Counted from the stretch's first letter, positions 18,959 to 27,381 are shown. The stretch: 64,000 nt of DNA from Hathewaya histolytica (GCF_901482605.1 NZ_LR590481.1:372001-436000), one strand, 5' to 3'. A program made the numbers and translations. Notes: generated by a model from the letters alone, not told the origin.

Positions 18959-19414
18959 ATGAAAAAGAAAATTTTAAAAAACTTTTTATTAGGCGCTTTG
19001 TTTCTTGCTACTCTAAGTATAGTTCTAACTATTGGTGAAGTATGGATATATATCGATAACTTTGATTCGCCAAACACTAGAGTAATAAAAGTTATCTTTC
19101 CATTTTTTTATACGATAATGTTGTTATATTCCATACCTAGAGCCTTAAGAGTATTAAGGGTATCACTTATATCATATCAAATATATCAATTAAAAATGAG
19201 TTTGCAATAATTGACAAATATAAAGATGGTGGTTCTGATTATTTCAAAGAAAATAAATATACTATTCTCAAGGCTATAGATACAAAGGGAAAACGAAAAA
19301 AATTTCTTGTAGATGAAAGTATGTCATTATTAAATTATCGCAAAAAAATAAGGTTATTATAGAATACTTTAAATTTTCAAGAGTAGCAACTTCTATAGAA
19401 AGAGCACCTAAGTA
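18959..19414 (+). pseudogene. Frameshifted copy of the membrane protein encoded at 24705
   Basis: The start (MKKKILKNFLLGALFLATLS) and end (CTATAGAAAGAGCACCTAAG) match 24705-25163. The frame is lost after RVSLISYQIYQ (ends at 19210), resumes as EFAIIDKYKDGG in another frame, and is lost again at an A7 run near 19343 (NYRKK then IRLL, stop). At least two indels are needed to restore it. Confidence 0.8.
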
Positions 19415-19432
19415 AATTACACAATAAAATTA

Positions 19433-19476
19433 AGTTTATTACTGATTTCATTAACAATATAAAATTATATAATAAG
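19433..19476 (+). promoter_or_regulatory. Promoter module copy G, decayed
   Basis: The AAAATTATATAATAAGGCTTAG block, with TATAAT at 19468-19473, is intact, but TTTCTACAAA has decayed to TTTCATTAAC. It precedes the internal-deletion remnant at 19507. Confidence 0.5.
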
Positions 19477-19506
19477 GCTTAGTATATTAAAAATAATGGA
19501 GGGAAT

Positions 19507-19575
19507 ATGTCATACGATTTAAATGTATTAGTTGTTAAACAAAAGAAATTATATTATTTAATGTATGTTATATAA
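19507..19575 (+). pseudogene. Internal-deletion remnant of the gene at 21359
   Basis: Behind GGAGGG the first codons (MSYDLNVLVVKQKKL) match MSYDLKLLVVRPKKL of 21359. The sequence then jumps to the last codons (LMYVI, stop, against NVCYIISE). About 430 bp have been lost between the two points. Confidence 0.8.
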
Positions 19576-19616
19576 TACGTGAATAGATTTTTAGAGTAAA
19601 CTAGAATATTTTATTT

Positions 19617-19661
19617 AAACTGTTTTAAAATAATTAAAAGCTTATTTTGAAACAGCTTTTT
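19617..19661 (+). terminator. Hairpin terminator, second copy of the one at 14194
   Basis: AAACTGTTTTAAAA pairs with TTTTGAAACAGCTTT with one mismatch, followed by TTTT. It belongs to the repeated ~110-bp block. Confidence 0.6.
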
Positions 19662-19697
19662 AATGCTTGGGTTTAAGATATTAGTTATAACATATAC

Positions 19698-19733
19698 ATT
19701 ATTAAGCGAAGTCAAATGACTTCTCTTAATAAA
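19698..19733. terminator. Palindrome at the 3' end of the minus-strand lipoprotein gene
   Basis: ATTAAGCGAAGTCA / TGACTTCTCTTAAT (one mismatch) with a short loop, 22 bp beyond the stop of the gene at 19755. There is no clear T run, so termination is tentative. Confidence 0.45.
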
Positions 19734-19754
19734 CTTTATACAATTTTTGAATTA

Positions 19755-20279
19755 TTATTCGTTTAAAAATTTTTTAAATGAAGCATTATCTTTAAATAAG
19801 TCTTTTAAATTACCACTATATTTTTGTTCTAAACTCTTTCGATCATATTTATAAGGGGTTTTGCCTATGTTATCTACATTAAATTCTATAACATCAGCAT
19901 TTTGTATAAGAGATAATAATACTACTGCGTTTTTTTCCAAAAGCTCATTAACTTTTTTATCATTCCAAAACTTGTTATAATTTTCTTCCCCCAAATTTTG
20001 ATTTGCTTTATAGTTAATAGTTATTCTATATGGTTTTTTATTAGTTTGTAAACTAAATCCTGAATTATACTCATTAGCAGGTAATTTTGCTATTAAATTT
20101 CTTACAGAACTATTATCACCTACATATGAGTCTTTGTATTTTATCAAATCATATGTTTCAACCTGGGAAGTAGTTTTTACCTCTTTACTTGATGTTTTTC
20201 CAGAATTACTTGCACAACCTGTTAAACTTAATGATAAAATTATTATTAAAGGTGTTAATATTTTAAATTCACGCCTCAT
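19755..20279 (-). CDS. Putative lipoprotein of unknown function
   Basis: The 174-aa product starts MRREFKILTPLIIILSLSLT and has the lipobox LTGC, then a Ser/Lys-rich tether (ASNSGKTSSKEVKTTSQVET) and a ~130-residue globular domain. It should be lipid-anchored on the outer face of the membrane. The ATG at 20279 has GAGGA six bases upstream. The ATG 12 bp earlier has no site. This is the only minus-strand gene in the island and has its own promoter. I do not recognise the domain. It may be an envelope-acting immunity protein or unrelated. Confidence 0.65.
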   Translation of the reverse strand: MRREFKILTPLIIILSLSLTGCASNSGKTSSKEVKTTSQVETYDLIKYKDSYVGDNSSVRNLIAKLPANEYNSGFSLQTNKKPYRITINYKANQNLGEENYNKFWNDKKVNELLEKNAVVLLSLIQNADVIEFNVDNIGKTPYKYDRKSLEQKYSGNLKDLFKDNASFKKFLNE

Positions 20280-20315
20280 ACAATTCCTCATATTTTACAT
20301 TGTATTTATAGCTTA

Positions 20316-20343
20316 ATTATACCATAATTTCTACAATATAGAA
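20316..20343 (-). promoter_or_regulatory. Promoter of the lipoprotein gene with a TTCTA-N5-TAGAA palindrome
   Basis: On the minus strand TATAAT lies at 20321-20316. Just upstream is TTCTATATTGTAGAA (20329-20343), an inverted repeat with the same TTCTAC/GTAGAA core as the shared promoter modules, though its spacing to the -10 differs from their 20 bp. Confidence 0.45.
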
Positions 20344-20419
20344 GTTTTAATATTTTAGAGGAATACAAAAAGTAGATAGTTTGAGAGATTCATTAAAATA
20401 GTAGTATAACGTATTAAAG

Positions 20420-20551
20420 TTTGACAATGACGATTTAAGATGGTTTCTTTCATATTTATTTGAAGTTAAATATGATTCAATTCCATATAGCTATGATACA
20501 TGAGGAGAATTATTTGATTATTTTACTAATAATCCATTAAAGGAGAATAAA
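20420..20551 (+). pseudogene. Coding remnant, probably the end of a lost immunity gene
   Basis: The frame reads FDNDDLRWFLSYLFEVKYDS to TGA at 20501, then GELFDYFTNNPLKENK up to the next start. It is protein-like but not identifiable. The in-frame TGA could be a TGG mutation. Confidence 0.35.
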
Positions 20552-21052
20552 ATGCGATATTTTACTAATGAATTATGGAATAAAATAAATAGTGATTCAG
20601 AAGATGAAAGAGAAAAGGCATATTTAGAGTGGGATAAAAATGACAAAGAATATTATGAAATATTTAACATTGTAAAAGGCTTGCTGCCTAAAAAATTTAT
20701 AAAAATATATGAGCAAGAATATGGGTTTCATGATTATGAGTTAAGAAATTTTGAGGTTATACATGGGCAAAAAGGGTATGTAGATCCAGTAGAATTCAGT
20801 GTAGTTATTACTAATGGGGATAATGTATGGAATATTGTATATAAAAAAATAAAAAAGATATCAATCAATTATCAACAACAATCAGATGTGTCTAAAAGAA
20901 AAAAGAGAGTATATGAAGGATTTGATGATTATGGATATGATGAGTTTTTCCAGATAGATGAAAAAACATTATCGCATGAAATACTTTTTGCATCAGGAGC
21001 AACAGTTTTAGTTCATTTTGAAAAAATATCTATTAAAAAAATAACAAACTAA
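20552..21052 (+). CDS. DUF4085-like orphan immunity protein
   Basis: This 166-aa, highly charged, leaderless protein begins MRYFTNELWNKINSDSEDER behind AAAGGAGAAT. That start matches my recollection of DUF4085 proteins (MKYFTKExW). The middle has HDYELRNFEV and the C-terminal half is beta-rich (SHEILFASGATVLVHFEKIS). DUF4085 genes are frequent next to Firmicute toxin loci. The family assignment is moderate and immunity is inferred. Confidence 0.6.
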   Translation: MRYFTNELWNKINSDSEDEREKAYLEWDKNDKEYYEIFNIVKGLLPKKFIKIYEQEYGFHDYELRNFEVIHGQKGYVDPVEFSVVITNGDNVWNIVYKKIKKISINYQQQSDVSKRKKRVYEGFDDYGYDEFFQIDEKTLSHEILFASGATVLVHFEKISIKKITN

Positions 21053-21106
21053 AAGGAGAAATTATAGTGAATTTATTCTAGATTTTATGGATAATTAAAG
21101 GATTCT

Positions 21107-21298
21107 ATTCTATGTAAAACTCTTTTAAATTTTAATAGAGAAGCATGGAGGGGACTTGATATTTGCTATACTAAAAATTGGTTTGGTAGTTCACCTAATA
21201 AGTTTAAAAGATTAATTGTTTCAAATAAATTATATAAAGTTTTAGTAGAAAATAATATAAAAAATGTATATTTTCAACCATCATATTTTGTACATTAA
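21107..21298 (+). pseudogene. 3' fragment of a double-CXXCG gene
   Basis: TTCTATGTAAAACTC onward matches ~16277-16466 of the split gene. It covers CKTLLNFNRE to YFQPSYFVH, stop. The upstream part, including both CXXCG motifs, is missing. Confidence 0.8.
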
Positions 21299-21358
21299 TA
21301 ATTTAAATTTTGCTTATAGGTGGTTATAAATCATTTTACCAGATTAGGAGGAGAAAAT

Positions 21359-21856
21359 ATGTCATACGATTTAAAATTATTAGTTGTTAGACCAAAGAAA
21401 CTATATCATACAAATTTTGAATCTACAATAACAGTTAAGAATGAAATAGAAGATGGTTTTCGTAGGTATAGGAAAATTTGGCCATTTATGACGAGGGCTA
21501 AGGGCGTGTGGTATTCTTTAGTTGAAGATCAGAATGGGGCATTTGATGCGTACACTATATGTGATTCTGATTTTGAAAAAGATATAAAAGACGTCTCTAT
21601 GCCATATTGGATAGATGATGAAGACATAAAAGAAGATTTAACACCTTTAATTATAAGAAAAAAATACCGAACTGATTTTGAGAAAATAGTTAGAGGGCTG
21701 ATTAAGACTTCCCCAGAAAGAACTATAATGATATTAGGAAGTTATCAAAGTCATGATAAAGAAATAGTTTGTGGAACCATGACTTTTTCCGAGTATTTAA
21801 AGTTATTAGACGAAGGCAAAATATTATTTAATGTATGTTATATAATAAGCGAATAG
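21359..21856 (+). CDS. Orphan immunity-type protein (MSYDLKLLVV family)
   Basis: This 165-aa protein starts at the ATG behind TTAGGAGGAG. An upstream GTG at 21320 has no site. Opening MSYDLKLLVVRPKKLYHTNF, then a central beta-rich part (WYSLVEDQNGAFDAYTICD) and a C-terminal TMTFSEYLKLLDEGKILFNV. Proteins starting MSYDLxL are common immunity-type proteins beside Rhs loci, but I cannot name a Pfam family. No signal or membrane segment. A deleted sister is at 19507. Confidence 0.65.
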   Translation: MSYDLKLLVVRPKKLYHTNFESTITVKNEIEDGFRRYRKIWPFMTRAKGVWYSLVEDQNGAFDAYTICDSDFEKDIKDVSMPYWIDDEDIKEDLTPLIIRKKYRTDFEKIVRGLIKTSPERTIMILGSYQSHDKEIVCGTMTFSEYLKLLDEGKILFNVCYIISE

Positions 21857-21912
21857 AATTTTAGGGTAAACTAGGGTATATTGTTTATACTATTTCAAAA
21901 TAAGCAGATATA

Positions 21913-21957
21913 GGTAATAAAATATCAAATGAAATACTATACTGGACAGGAAAGTAA
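21913..21957 (+). pseudogene. Toxin-tail stub identical in register to the end of the Rhs toxin
   Basis: Fifteen codons (GNKISNEILYWTGK, stop) match the last codons of the toxin at 9549-9593 with a single residue change. With the following immunity gene this is a ~905-bp block copied at a constant offset of 12,364 bp (about 9547-10455 to 21911-22820). Confidence 0.85.
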
Positions 21958-21969
21958 GGAGGGTGAAAA

Positions 21970-22800
21970 ATGGCATCTTGGGGACCAAAGTTATATCAAG
22001 ATGATGTAGCAGAAGATGTAAGAGATTATTACAAAGACCAATTGAAACGTGGAAAAACAAATGAGGAAGTAACCAAAGAATTGATAGATGATAATGAAGA
22101 TATTATTTTAGATGAGGATGAAGCACCAGTGTTTTGGTTTGCACTAGCAGACACTCAATGGAATTTAGGTAGACTTTTATCTTTTGTAAAGGAGAAAGCT
22201 CTTGAGTATTTAAAGAGTAGCACAAATTTAGAGCGATGGGAAAAAGAAGCCATTAATCAAAGAGAATATAAAGTTAGGGAGAAAGTATTACAGGAATTAG
22301 AACAGAAACTAATGTCACCAATGCCGCCAGAAAAAAAGATATCTCAATATAAGTTTTATAAATGTGAATGGAATATAGGAGATATGTATGCTTACAAACT
22401 AGAAAGTGATTATGCAAAAGAAAAAGGATTAAGTAATAGATATTTACTTATTAGAAAAGCATATAATGATATTTGGTGGCCAGGGCATACAGTACCAATT
22501 ATATATATACAAATAACAAAAGATGAGACAATTCCTAACTCAAGAGAGGAAATTGTAGAATTAGAATATATTCAAACATCTAGATCAGAAGGATTCCCTA
22601 AATATCTAACTACAATGATATCTACATCAAAAAGGGTAATTCCAACTAAGAAATTAAGTTTTATAGGAAATTATGTTGACTTACCTACACCAAAGGATGA
22701 ATATATTCCAGAAGATAAAATAAGTCTACCAGCTTGCCATTGGTCTGCTTTTGAAAAAACATTAATTGATGATTATCTGATGTTTAATAAAAATAAGTAA
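21970..22800 (+). CDS. Second copy of the Rhs-nuclease immunity protein
   Basis: At 276 aa it equals the immunity gene at 9606-10436 in length, with 16 substitutions by my count. Six of them fall in one short segment (TSRSEGFPKYLTT against TARAEGGSEYLIT). It is preceded by the AAGGAGGGT site and the toxin stub described above. The clustered changes suggest recognition of a variant tip, or relaxed selection. It is presumably cytosolic and gives a second dose or altered specificity of protection. Confidence 0.75.
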   Translation: MASWGPKLYQDDVAEDVRDYYKDQLKRGKTNEEVTKELIDDNEDIILDEDEAPVFWFALADTQWNLGRLLSFVKEKALEYLKSSTNLERWEKEAINQREYKVREKVLQELEQKLMSPMPPEKKISQYKFYKCEWNIGDMYAYKLESDYAKEKGLSNRYLLIRKAYNDIWWPGHTVPIIYIQITKDETIPNSREEIVELEYIQTSRSEGFPKYLTTMISTSKRVIPTKKLSFIGNYVDLPTPKDEYIPEDKISLPACHWSAFEKTLIDDYLMFNKNK

Positions 22801-22862
22801 AATATATTTTCTAAACAGTGACTAATCATAATGAATTTATAAAAATATAGGAGATTAGTTTA

Positions 22863-23138
22863 ATGAGAATAAAAATGGACAAGGATAATATTTTAATGAA
22901 AGAATTAATTGAAGTAGCTAATGATTATGGTTTTGAGGTCGAAAGTTATGATGATTTAAAAGCTATATCAATACTCATTGAACTACTAAAGGATGATGAT
23001 GTTAATGGACATGCTATTATGGCTTTAGGATATTTTAAGAATGATGAATTAATAAAGTATATTGAGCCATTCTTACATCATGAAAAAAGCTGGATTAGAA
23101 AAGAAACGGAAAAAGCAATTAAAAAAATAAAAAGTTAG
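22863..23138 (+). CDS. Small HEAT-repeat protein
   Basis: This 91-aa protein starts at ATG 22863 behind AGGAGA. AISILIELLKDDDVNGHAIM and IEPFLHHEKSWIRKETEKAI are two helical HEAT/PBS-lyase-like repeats. Such solitary HEAT proteins act as protein-binding scaffolds and occur among immunity genes. There is no enzymatic motif. Confidence 0.6.
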   Translation: MRIKMDKDNILMKELIEVANDYGFEVESYDDLKAISILIELLKDDDVNGHAIMALGYFKNDELIKYIEPFLHHEKSWIRKETEKAIKKIKS

Positions 23139-23259
23139 TAATATAAAAGAAAATGTTTCTAAGGATTTTATCTTTAACTTCAGTATTCCTAATTTCTATA
23201 AAAGATATTATTTCATTAGACTATAGTCATTAAATTTCTTTTATTAATGGAGGTAGGAA

Positions 23260-23961
23260 ATGGATATATGGACTGAGTATTATGAAGATTCAACAAAATA
23301 CTTTGCGTTTTGGAATACAGAAAAGAATGGTTTTAATCCTCAGATAAGTAGCATAAGCATAGAAGCTGAGATGGTTTTTGAAGAGGATGAGGCTGGTTTG
23401 ATAAAAGAACAGGCAAGTTTTTTTAGTAAGCTATTAGACACAATTAATTCACTATGGGAGTATAAGTTATATATAATAATGTATTGTGGTATATCTGATC
23501 CTATTTCATCAATTTCAAGATATAAAAAATTGTGGAAAAAGGTTGAAGTTAGAAGTGATTTTTCAGGATTCGTAAAAAGCAAGGAAGTAGAATTTCAAGT
23601 TGATACTGGTAGCATTTTTTGCGGTCTTTTACAGTTTGATAAGGATAACATTGAAAAAGCTGTAGAAATAGTTAATCAGTTTGATGGTATAAGTACAATA
23701 ATAGCTTCAAGGGTTGACTTAATGGGGGAATCTGAAATTATCAGAGTGTTTAATGAAGCGTTACTAAATGACTTTAACAAGAATTTACAACCGGAGGTAT
23801 ATAAAATTAACTACAGGAGACTTTGCATGGAATTATGTAAAGATTACGGGATTGTTGTGAGAGTAGGTAATGCAGCTGAGGAGGTTTCATTTGGTGTATT
23901 TTTAGAGAAAATCTTGTACAAAAATGTTATAGAAAAAGTTGATTTTAAAGAATTTATGTAA
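23260..23961 (+). CDS. Hypothetical protein of the immunity island
   Basis: This 233-aa protein has a GGAGG site before MDIWTEYYEDSTKYFAFWNT. It is acidic and cytosolic, with an alpha/beta composition and no membrane segments. The C-terminal third (YRRLCMELCKDYGIVVRVGN) looks like a separate lobe. No family is recognised. It could be an immunity protein by context. It is followed by 170 bp with no gene I can support. Confidence 0.6.
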   Translation: MDIWTEYYEDSTKYFAFWNTEKNGFNPQISSISIEAEMVFEEDEAGLIKEQASFFSKLLDTINSLWEYKLYIIMYCGISDPISSISRYKKLWKKVEVRSDFSGFVKSKEVEFQVDTGSIFCGLLQFDKDNIEKAVEIVNQFDGISTIIASRVDLMGESEIIRVFNEALLNDFNKNLQPEVYKINYRRLCMELCKDYGIVVRVGNAAEEVSFGVFLEKILYKNVIEKVDFKEFM

Positions 23962-24134
23962 ACACTAAAATTTTTTAGGAATGTTTATATTATGAATATC
24001 AATTTGGTAGTTTAGTATTATCAGCTATTACATCAAAGTATAACTGGTCAGGGGTATGATTATTAAGAAATAAGGTATCAGGCTATACATTTATTTCCAC
24101 AGCTAGATAAACAGTAAAAGGAGAAGGCGATATT

Positions 24135-24650
24135 ATGGATTTTAGTATAGCATATAAAGAATTAGTAAAAATTATAGGACTTCCATTAATAGATACAGGA
24201 AGAGTTTGTGATCTTATCTGGTTTGGTTTTGGAAGAAGGATTAAAGTAAAGGATAATAGAAGGGGGAGTTACAGAGAGGTAGCTGAATATGCATTACACG
24301 TTCAATGTCCTTGGAGATTAATGGATATATCAAAAATTATTGTTGGCTCATACGATAAATATATTCCTAATAGTAAAATTGAGTATAGTGATGAATTTGA
24401 TTGGGATATTGAAGGGGCAAATCTATGTGATGAGATATTGAAAAAATTGTTTGAGTTGCACCCAAGCAAACTAGTGGTCAAATCAGTTAAATTGGATCAA
24501 TTTGGAGAATTGGAAATTTCCTTTAGTGATAATTATGTATTAGATATAATGCCGGATACTTCCACAGATGATGAAGTGTGGAGAATTTTTCAGAATGGAG
24601 TAGAGAAAAAGCATTTAGTTGCGACAGGAATCAGAATATCATTAGAATAA
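24135..24650 (+). CDS. Orphan immunity-type protein (IWFGFGRRI family)
   Basis: This 171-aa protein is preceded by AAAAGGAGAAGG. Its conserved-looking core is LIWFGFGRRIKVKD, then REVAEYALHVQCPWRLMD and a C-terminal EISFSDNYVLDIMPDTSTDD. I associate this layout with uncharacterised proteins beside polymorphic toxin loci, but I have no family name for it. It is cytosolic by composition. It is followed at 55 bp by the membrane protein gene at 24705, and they may be cotranscribed. Confidence 0.6.
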   Translation: MDFSIAYKELVKIIGLPLIDTGRVCDLIWFGFGRRIKVKDNRRGSYREVAEYALHVQCPWRLMDISKIIVGSYDKYIPNSKIEYSDEFDWDIEGANLCDEILKKLFELHPSKLVVKSVKLDQFGELEISFSDNYVLDIMPDTSTDDEVWRIFQNGVEKKHLVATGIRISLE

Positions 24651-24704
24651 AATTATTAATATTACATACAACTTGTGATTAAAAAAGTGGGGTTAATTTT
24701 TATT

Positions 24705-25163
24705 ATGAAAAATAAGATTTTGAAAAAGTTTTTATTAGATTCTCTACCAATGTCCATAACATTTATACTTGGTAATTTAGGATTAGTGTGGATATATACT
24801 GATGATTTTAATACCCCCAATACTAGAGTTATAAAAGTGTTCTTGCCAACTTTTTATGTAATAAGTTTAGGATATTTTGTACCTTTGTTATTAAGATTTT
24901 TAAGAACGTTATTAGATATGATATTAAGAAAATCAATTAAAAATGTATTTACAATAATTGATAAAGATAGAGATATTGAATATGATTATTTTAAAAAAAG
25001 TGTGTACGCTAGTATTACTGCTACAGACTCAAAGGGAAAGCGAAAAAAATTTCTTTTGGATGAAAGCATGTCAGTGTTAAATTATCATCAAAATAATAAG
25101 GTGATTATAGAATATTTCAAGTTTTCAGGAGTAGTAACTTCTATAGAAAGAGCACCTAAATAA
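24705..25163 (+). CDS. Two-helix membrane protein with cytosolic domain, island family
   Basis: The 152-aa product from ATG 24705 (MKNKILKKFLLDSLPMSITF) has hydrophobic segments at about residues 10-30 and 45-70, followed by a ~75-residue soluble domain (KNVFTIIDKDRDIEYDYFKK onward). A GTG 30 bp upstream is in frame but has no ribosome site. The pseudogene at 18959 is a decayed copy and carries the same MKxKILKxFLL start. It may be an immunity protein against a membrane-acting tip. No family is recognised. Confidence 0.55.
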   Translation: MKNKILKKFLLDSLPMSITFILGNLGLVWIYTDDFNTPNTRVIKVFLPTFYVISLGYFVPLLLRFLRTLLDMILRKSIKNVFTIIDKDRDIEYDYFKKSVYASITATDSKGKRKKFLLDESMSVLNYHQNNKVIIEYFKFSGVVTSIERAPK

Positions 25164-25246
25164 ATTACAAAATAAAATTAAGATTATTAGTTGTAATATT
25201 TGGATGATTGAAAAATTCATATAAGTAATAACGGAGGTGAGTTACT

Positions 25247-25942
25247 ATGTTTAATAATGATTTAGCAATTGAAGAGGGGAATGCTAAAAACATAAGAAGT
25301 TTATGCAAGCCAACTATGAATTTGAAACTTTTACAATTTGAACAATTAGCAAATATTTTTACAAAAGAACCTTATATTGTTTATATAAAAAAGACAAAGA
25401 AATCATATCAGGCAACTGGAACAGTTGCGTTTTATTATAGAAAAAATAGTTTAAATCATTCGATTTCTTCTTGGACTATTTATAATTTAGATAATGGGAA
25501 AGATGATGTACTTCTTAGATATTCATATTGGGATAAGAAAACTGACATGGAGTTATTATATAATAATAAAGACAATAAAATAAATAAGGCTAATTATACT
25601 CCTACACTAAAGTCACAGAACTTTTATATAAAATATAAGGATGCAATTAGGCTTAAGGAGCTATTGTCTTATATGAAAAATTTATTGAGCAAAGGAATTA
25701 AGTTTTCCACAAAAGATGGGCAAGATAATTTAATCGATCAAGAATTATCCATGTGGTTAGAAGGATATAGTACAGCACATACTTGGTCATATCCATTATA
25801 TAATCCTGAGTTAAATGAACACTTATTAAAAATTGTTAAAGAATTTAATAGACTTGTAGACAATTGCAATTATAATATTGAGGAAATACAACTAGATTAT
25901 ATCTGTCCCCTAGATATATATTATAGATACATATTAGGATAA
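25247..25942 (+). CDS. Hypothetical protein of the immunity island
   Basis: This 231-aa protein begins MFNNDLAIEEGNAKNIRSLC behind ACGGAGGTGAG. It is basic to neutral, rich in Tyr and Asn, with no signal or membrane segment. Its beta-rich middle (YQATGTVAFYYRKNSLNHSI) is followed by helices and an aromatic stretch (MWLEGYSTAHTWSYPLYNPE). The family is unknown to me. A strong terminator follows, closing this part of the island. Confidence 0.55.
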   Translation: MFNNDLAIEEGNAKNIRSLCKPTMNLKLLQFEQLANIFTKEPYIVYIKKTKKSYQATGTVAFYYRKNSLNHSISSWTIYNLDNGKDDVLLRYSYWDKKTDMELLYNNKDNKINKANYTPTLKSQNFYIKYKDAIRLKELLSYMKNLLSKGIKFSTKDGQDNLIDQELSMWLEGYSTAHTWSYPLYNPELNEHLLKIVKEFNRLVDNCNYNIEEIQLDYICPLDIYYRYILG

Positions 25943-25991
25943 TAAAGAATTGTAATGTGAATTTTACGGTGTAATTATATAAAAATTAAAC

Positions 25992-26031
25992 CTCTATAAT
26001 TAGTGTTGGCACTAAGTTATAGAGATTTTTT
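25992..26031 (+). terminator. Terminator after 25942
   Basis: CTCTATAATTAGTG pairs with CACTAAGTTATAGAG (one bulged base), loop TTGG, followed by TTTTTT. Confidence 0.88.
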
Positions 26032-26091
26032 AATTTTAAAAAGAATTTTATTAAATCTAAAATTAATATATCTAAAAACTATATAAATTGA

Positions 26092-26155
26092 TTTGTAGAA
26101 AAACGTTTATGACAAAATATTTGAGATTTCTACAAACATAAAATTATATAATAAG
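26092..26155 (+). promoter_or_regulatory. Promoter module copy H with 35-bp spaced inverted arms
   Basis: TTTGTAGAAA (26092-26101), TTTCTACAAA (26127-26136), TATAAT (26147-26152). The whole ~135 bp from about 26021 repeats 15443-15577. It drives the small membrane protein and TPR genes. Confidence 0.7.
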
Positions 26156-26206
26156 GTTTAGAAATAATCAAAATTAATTATCATAAGAAAGTAGAGATGA
26201 AATTAG

Positions 26207-26431
26207 ATGAATCATAAAAAGAAGTTTAACATTTTAGGAGCAGGCTTAGCTATTTTGGGGGCGTCTATTGGTAGAATGATTTTTTCAGAAGAAAATATAG
26301 GGAAAATGCCACCTTTAATTCAAGTAGGAGCATCTTTTGCTATGCCTATTCTTTTATATGTAATAACTTATATTTTTTCTCCTAAAGATTTAGTATGTAT
26401 TAAGTGGATTACAGGAGGTTATATTATATGA
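26207..26431 (+). CDS. Small two-helix membrane protein coupled to a TPR gene
   Basis: This 74-aa protein has hydrophobic helices around FNILGAGLAILGASIG and PPLIQVGASFAMPILLYVIT, separated by a short polar loop. It starts at ATG 26207 with only a weak GATGAAATT site upstream. Its stop overlaps the TPR gene start (ATGA at 26428-26431), which implies translational coupling. Function unknown. Confidence 0.6.
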   Translation: MNHKKKFNILGAGLAILGASIGRMIFSEENIGKMPPLIQVGASFAMPILLYVITYIFSPKDLVCIKWITGGYII

Positions 26432-27231
26432 ATTTCGATGAATATTATGCAATTGGAGAAAGTTACTATGAAGAAGGGGAATATAAAAAGCCATTAAATC
26501 ATTTTAAAAAATGCATTAGTATAGATAACTACTATAATTGTTTAAATTATATTGGATTATGTTATTTTTGGTTAGAAAAATATAAATTAGCAGCAGATAC
26601 TTTTAAAAAGATAATTGATGAGTGTCCAGAAACAGTAATACCAGTTATTAATCTAGGGAGAGTTTATCTAAAGCAAGGTTTGTTAACAGATGCGTGTAAA
26701 ATGTTTAATGAAGCAATTAATATAGACCCAGATGATGAGGATGCATATTTTTATCTAGGGGTATATTATTATGAGGTTGAAAAATACGAAGAAGCGATAA
26801 AATGTTATAAGAAATCATTAAGTATTAATATTGAACAGTCAGAAACTCATTTGAATTTAGGAATATGCTATTATTTGTTAAACTTCGATAATGAAGCATT
26901 AGATGAATATGAATTAGCTTATAAATATGACAATGAATGTATACAAGCTATACGAAATAAGGGTATAGCATATATTGATATAGAGGAATATGAGAAAGCA
27001 TTGAATGAATTGTTATTTGTTGTTGAGAATAAGTTTGATGATATTGATAATATAATAGATATTGCTCACTGTTACTATGAGCTTAGTGATTTTAAAAATG
27101 CTTATAAATGGATAAAAAAAGCCATAGATATTGATCCTAAGGATGAATATGTGAATGAAATGTTTGAAAAGATAAACTCAATTTTGAAAGAAGAAAGAGG
27201 AGTAAAATATATAGATGTAGTTATATTATGA
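26428..27231 (+). CDS. Tetratricopeptide-repeat protein
   Basis: This 267-aa protein starts at ATG 26428 (MNFDEYYAIGESYYEEGEYK) behind ACAGGAGGT, which is preferred over the in-frame GTG 24 bp upstream. At least six TPR units are visible, for example CLNYIGLCYFWLEKYKLAAD, AYFYLGVYYYEVEKYEEAIK and IRNKGIAYIDIEEYEKALNE. TPR solenoids bind other proteins. There is no catalytic or DNA-binding domain. The shared promoter module suggests it belongs to the island's immunity set, or partners the small membrane protein. Confidence 0.75.
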   Translation: MNFDEYYAIGESYYEEGEYKKPLNHFKKCISIDNYYNCLNYIGLCYFWLEKYKLAADTFKKIIDECPETVIPVINLGRVYLKQGLLTDACKMFNEAINIDPDDEDAYFYLGVYYYEVEKYEEAIKCYKKSLSINIEQSETHLNLGICYYLLNFDNEALDEYELAYKYDNECIQAIRNKGIAYIDIEEYEKALNELLFVVENKFDDIDNIIDIAHCYYELSDFKNAYKWIKKAIDIDPKDEYVNEMFEKINSILKEERGVKYIDVVIL

Positions 27232-27381
27232 GAAATTAATTTTTAGTGTTTTAGTAACTTATTTTCATTAAAATTAAAAATCAATTGTTCAATTTGCTCA
27301 ATTATAAAAAGTATAAATGTGAAGAGAATAAGTGGTATTTCTATATCTATATTTTTTATTTGAGTACTAGGAGGTTATTGT

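Noticed and set aside
10577-26155. CRISPR array formed by the repeated promoter elements
   Set aside because: Copies are kilobases apart, tied to genes and contain -10 boxes. There are no spacers and no cas genes.
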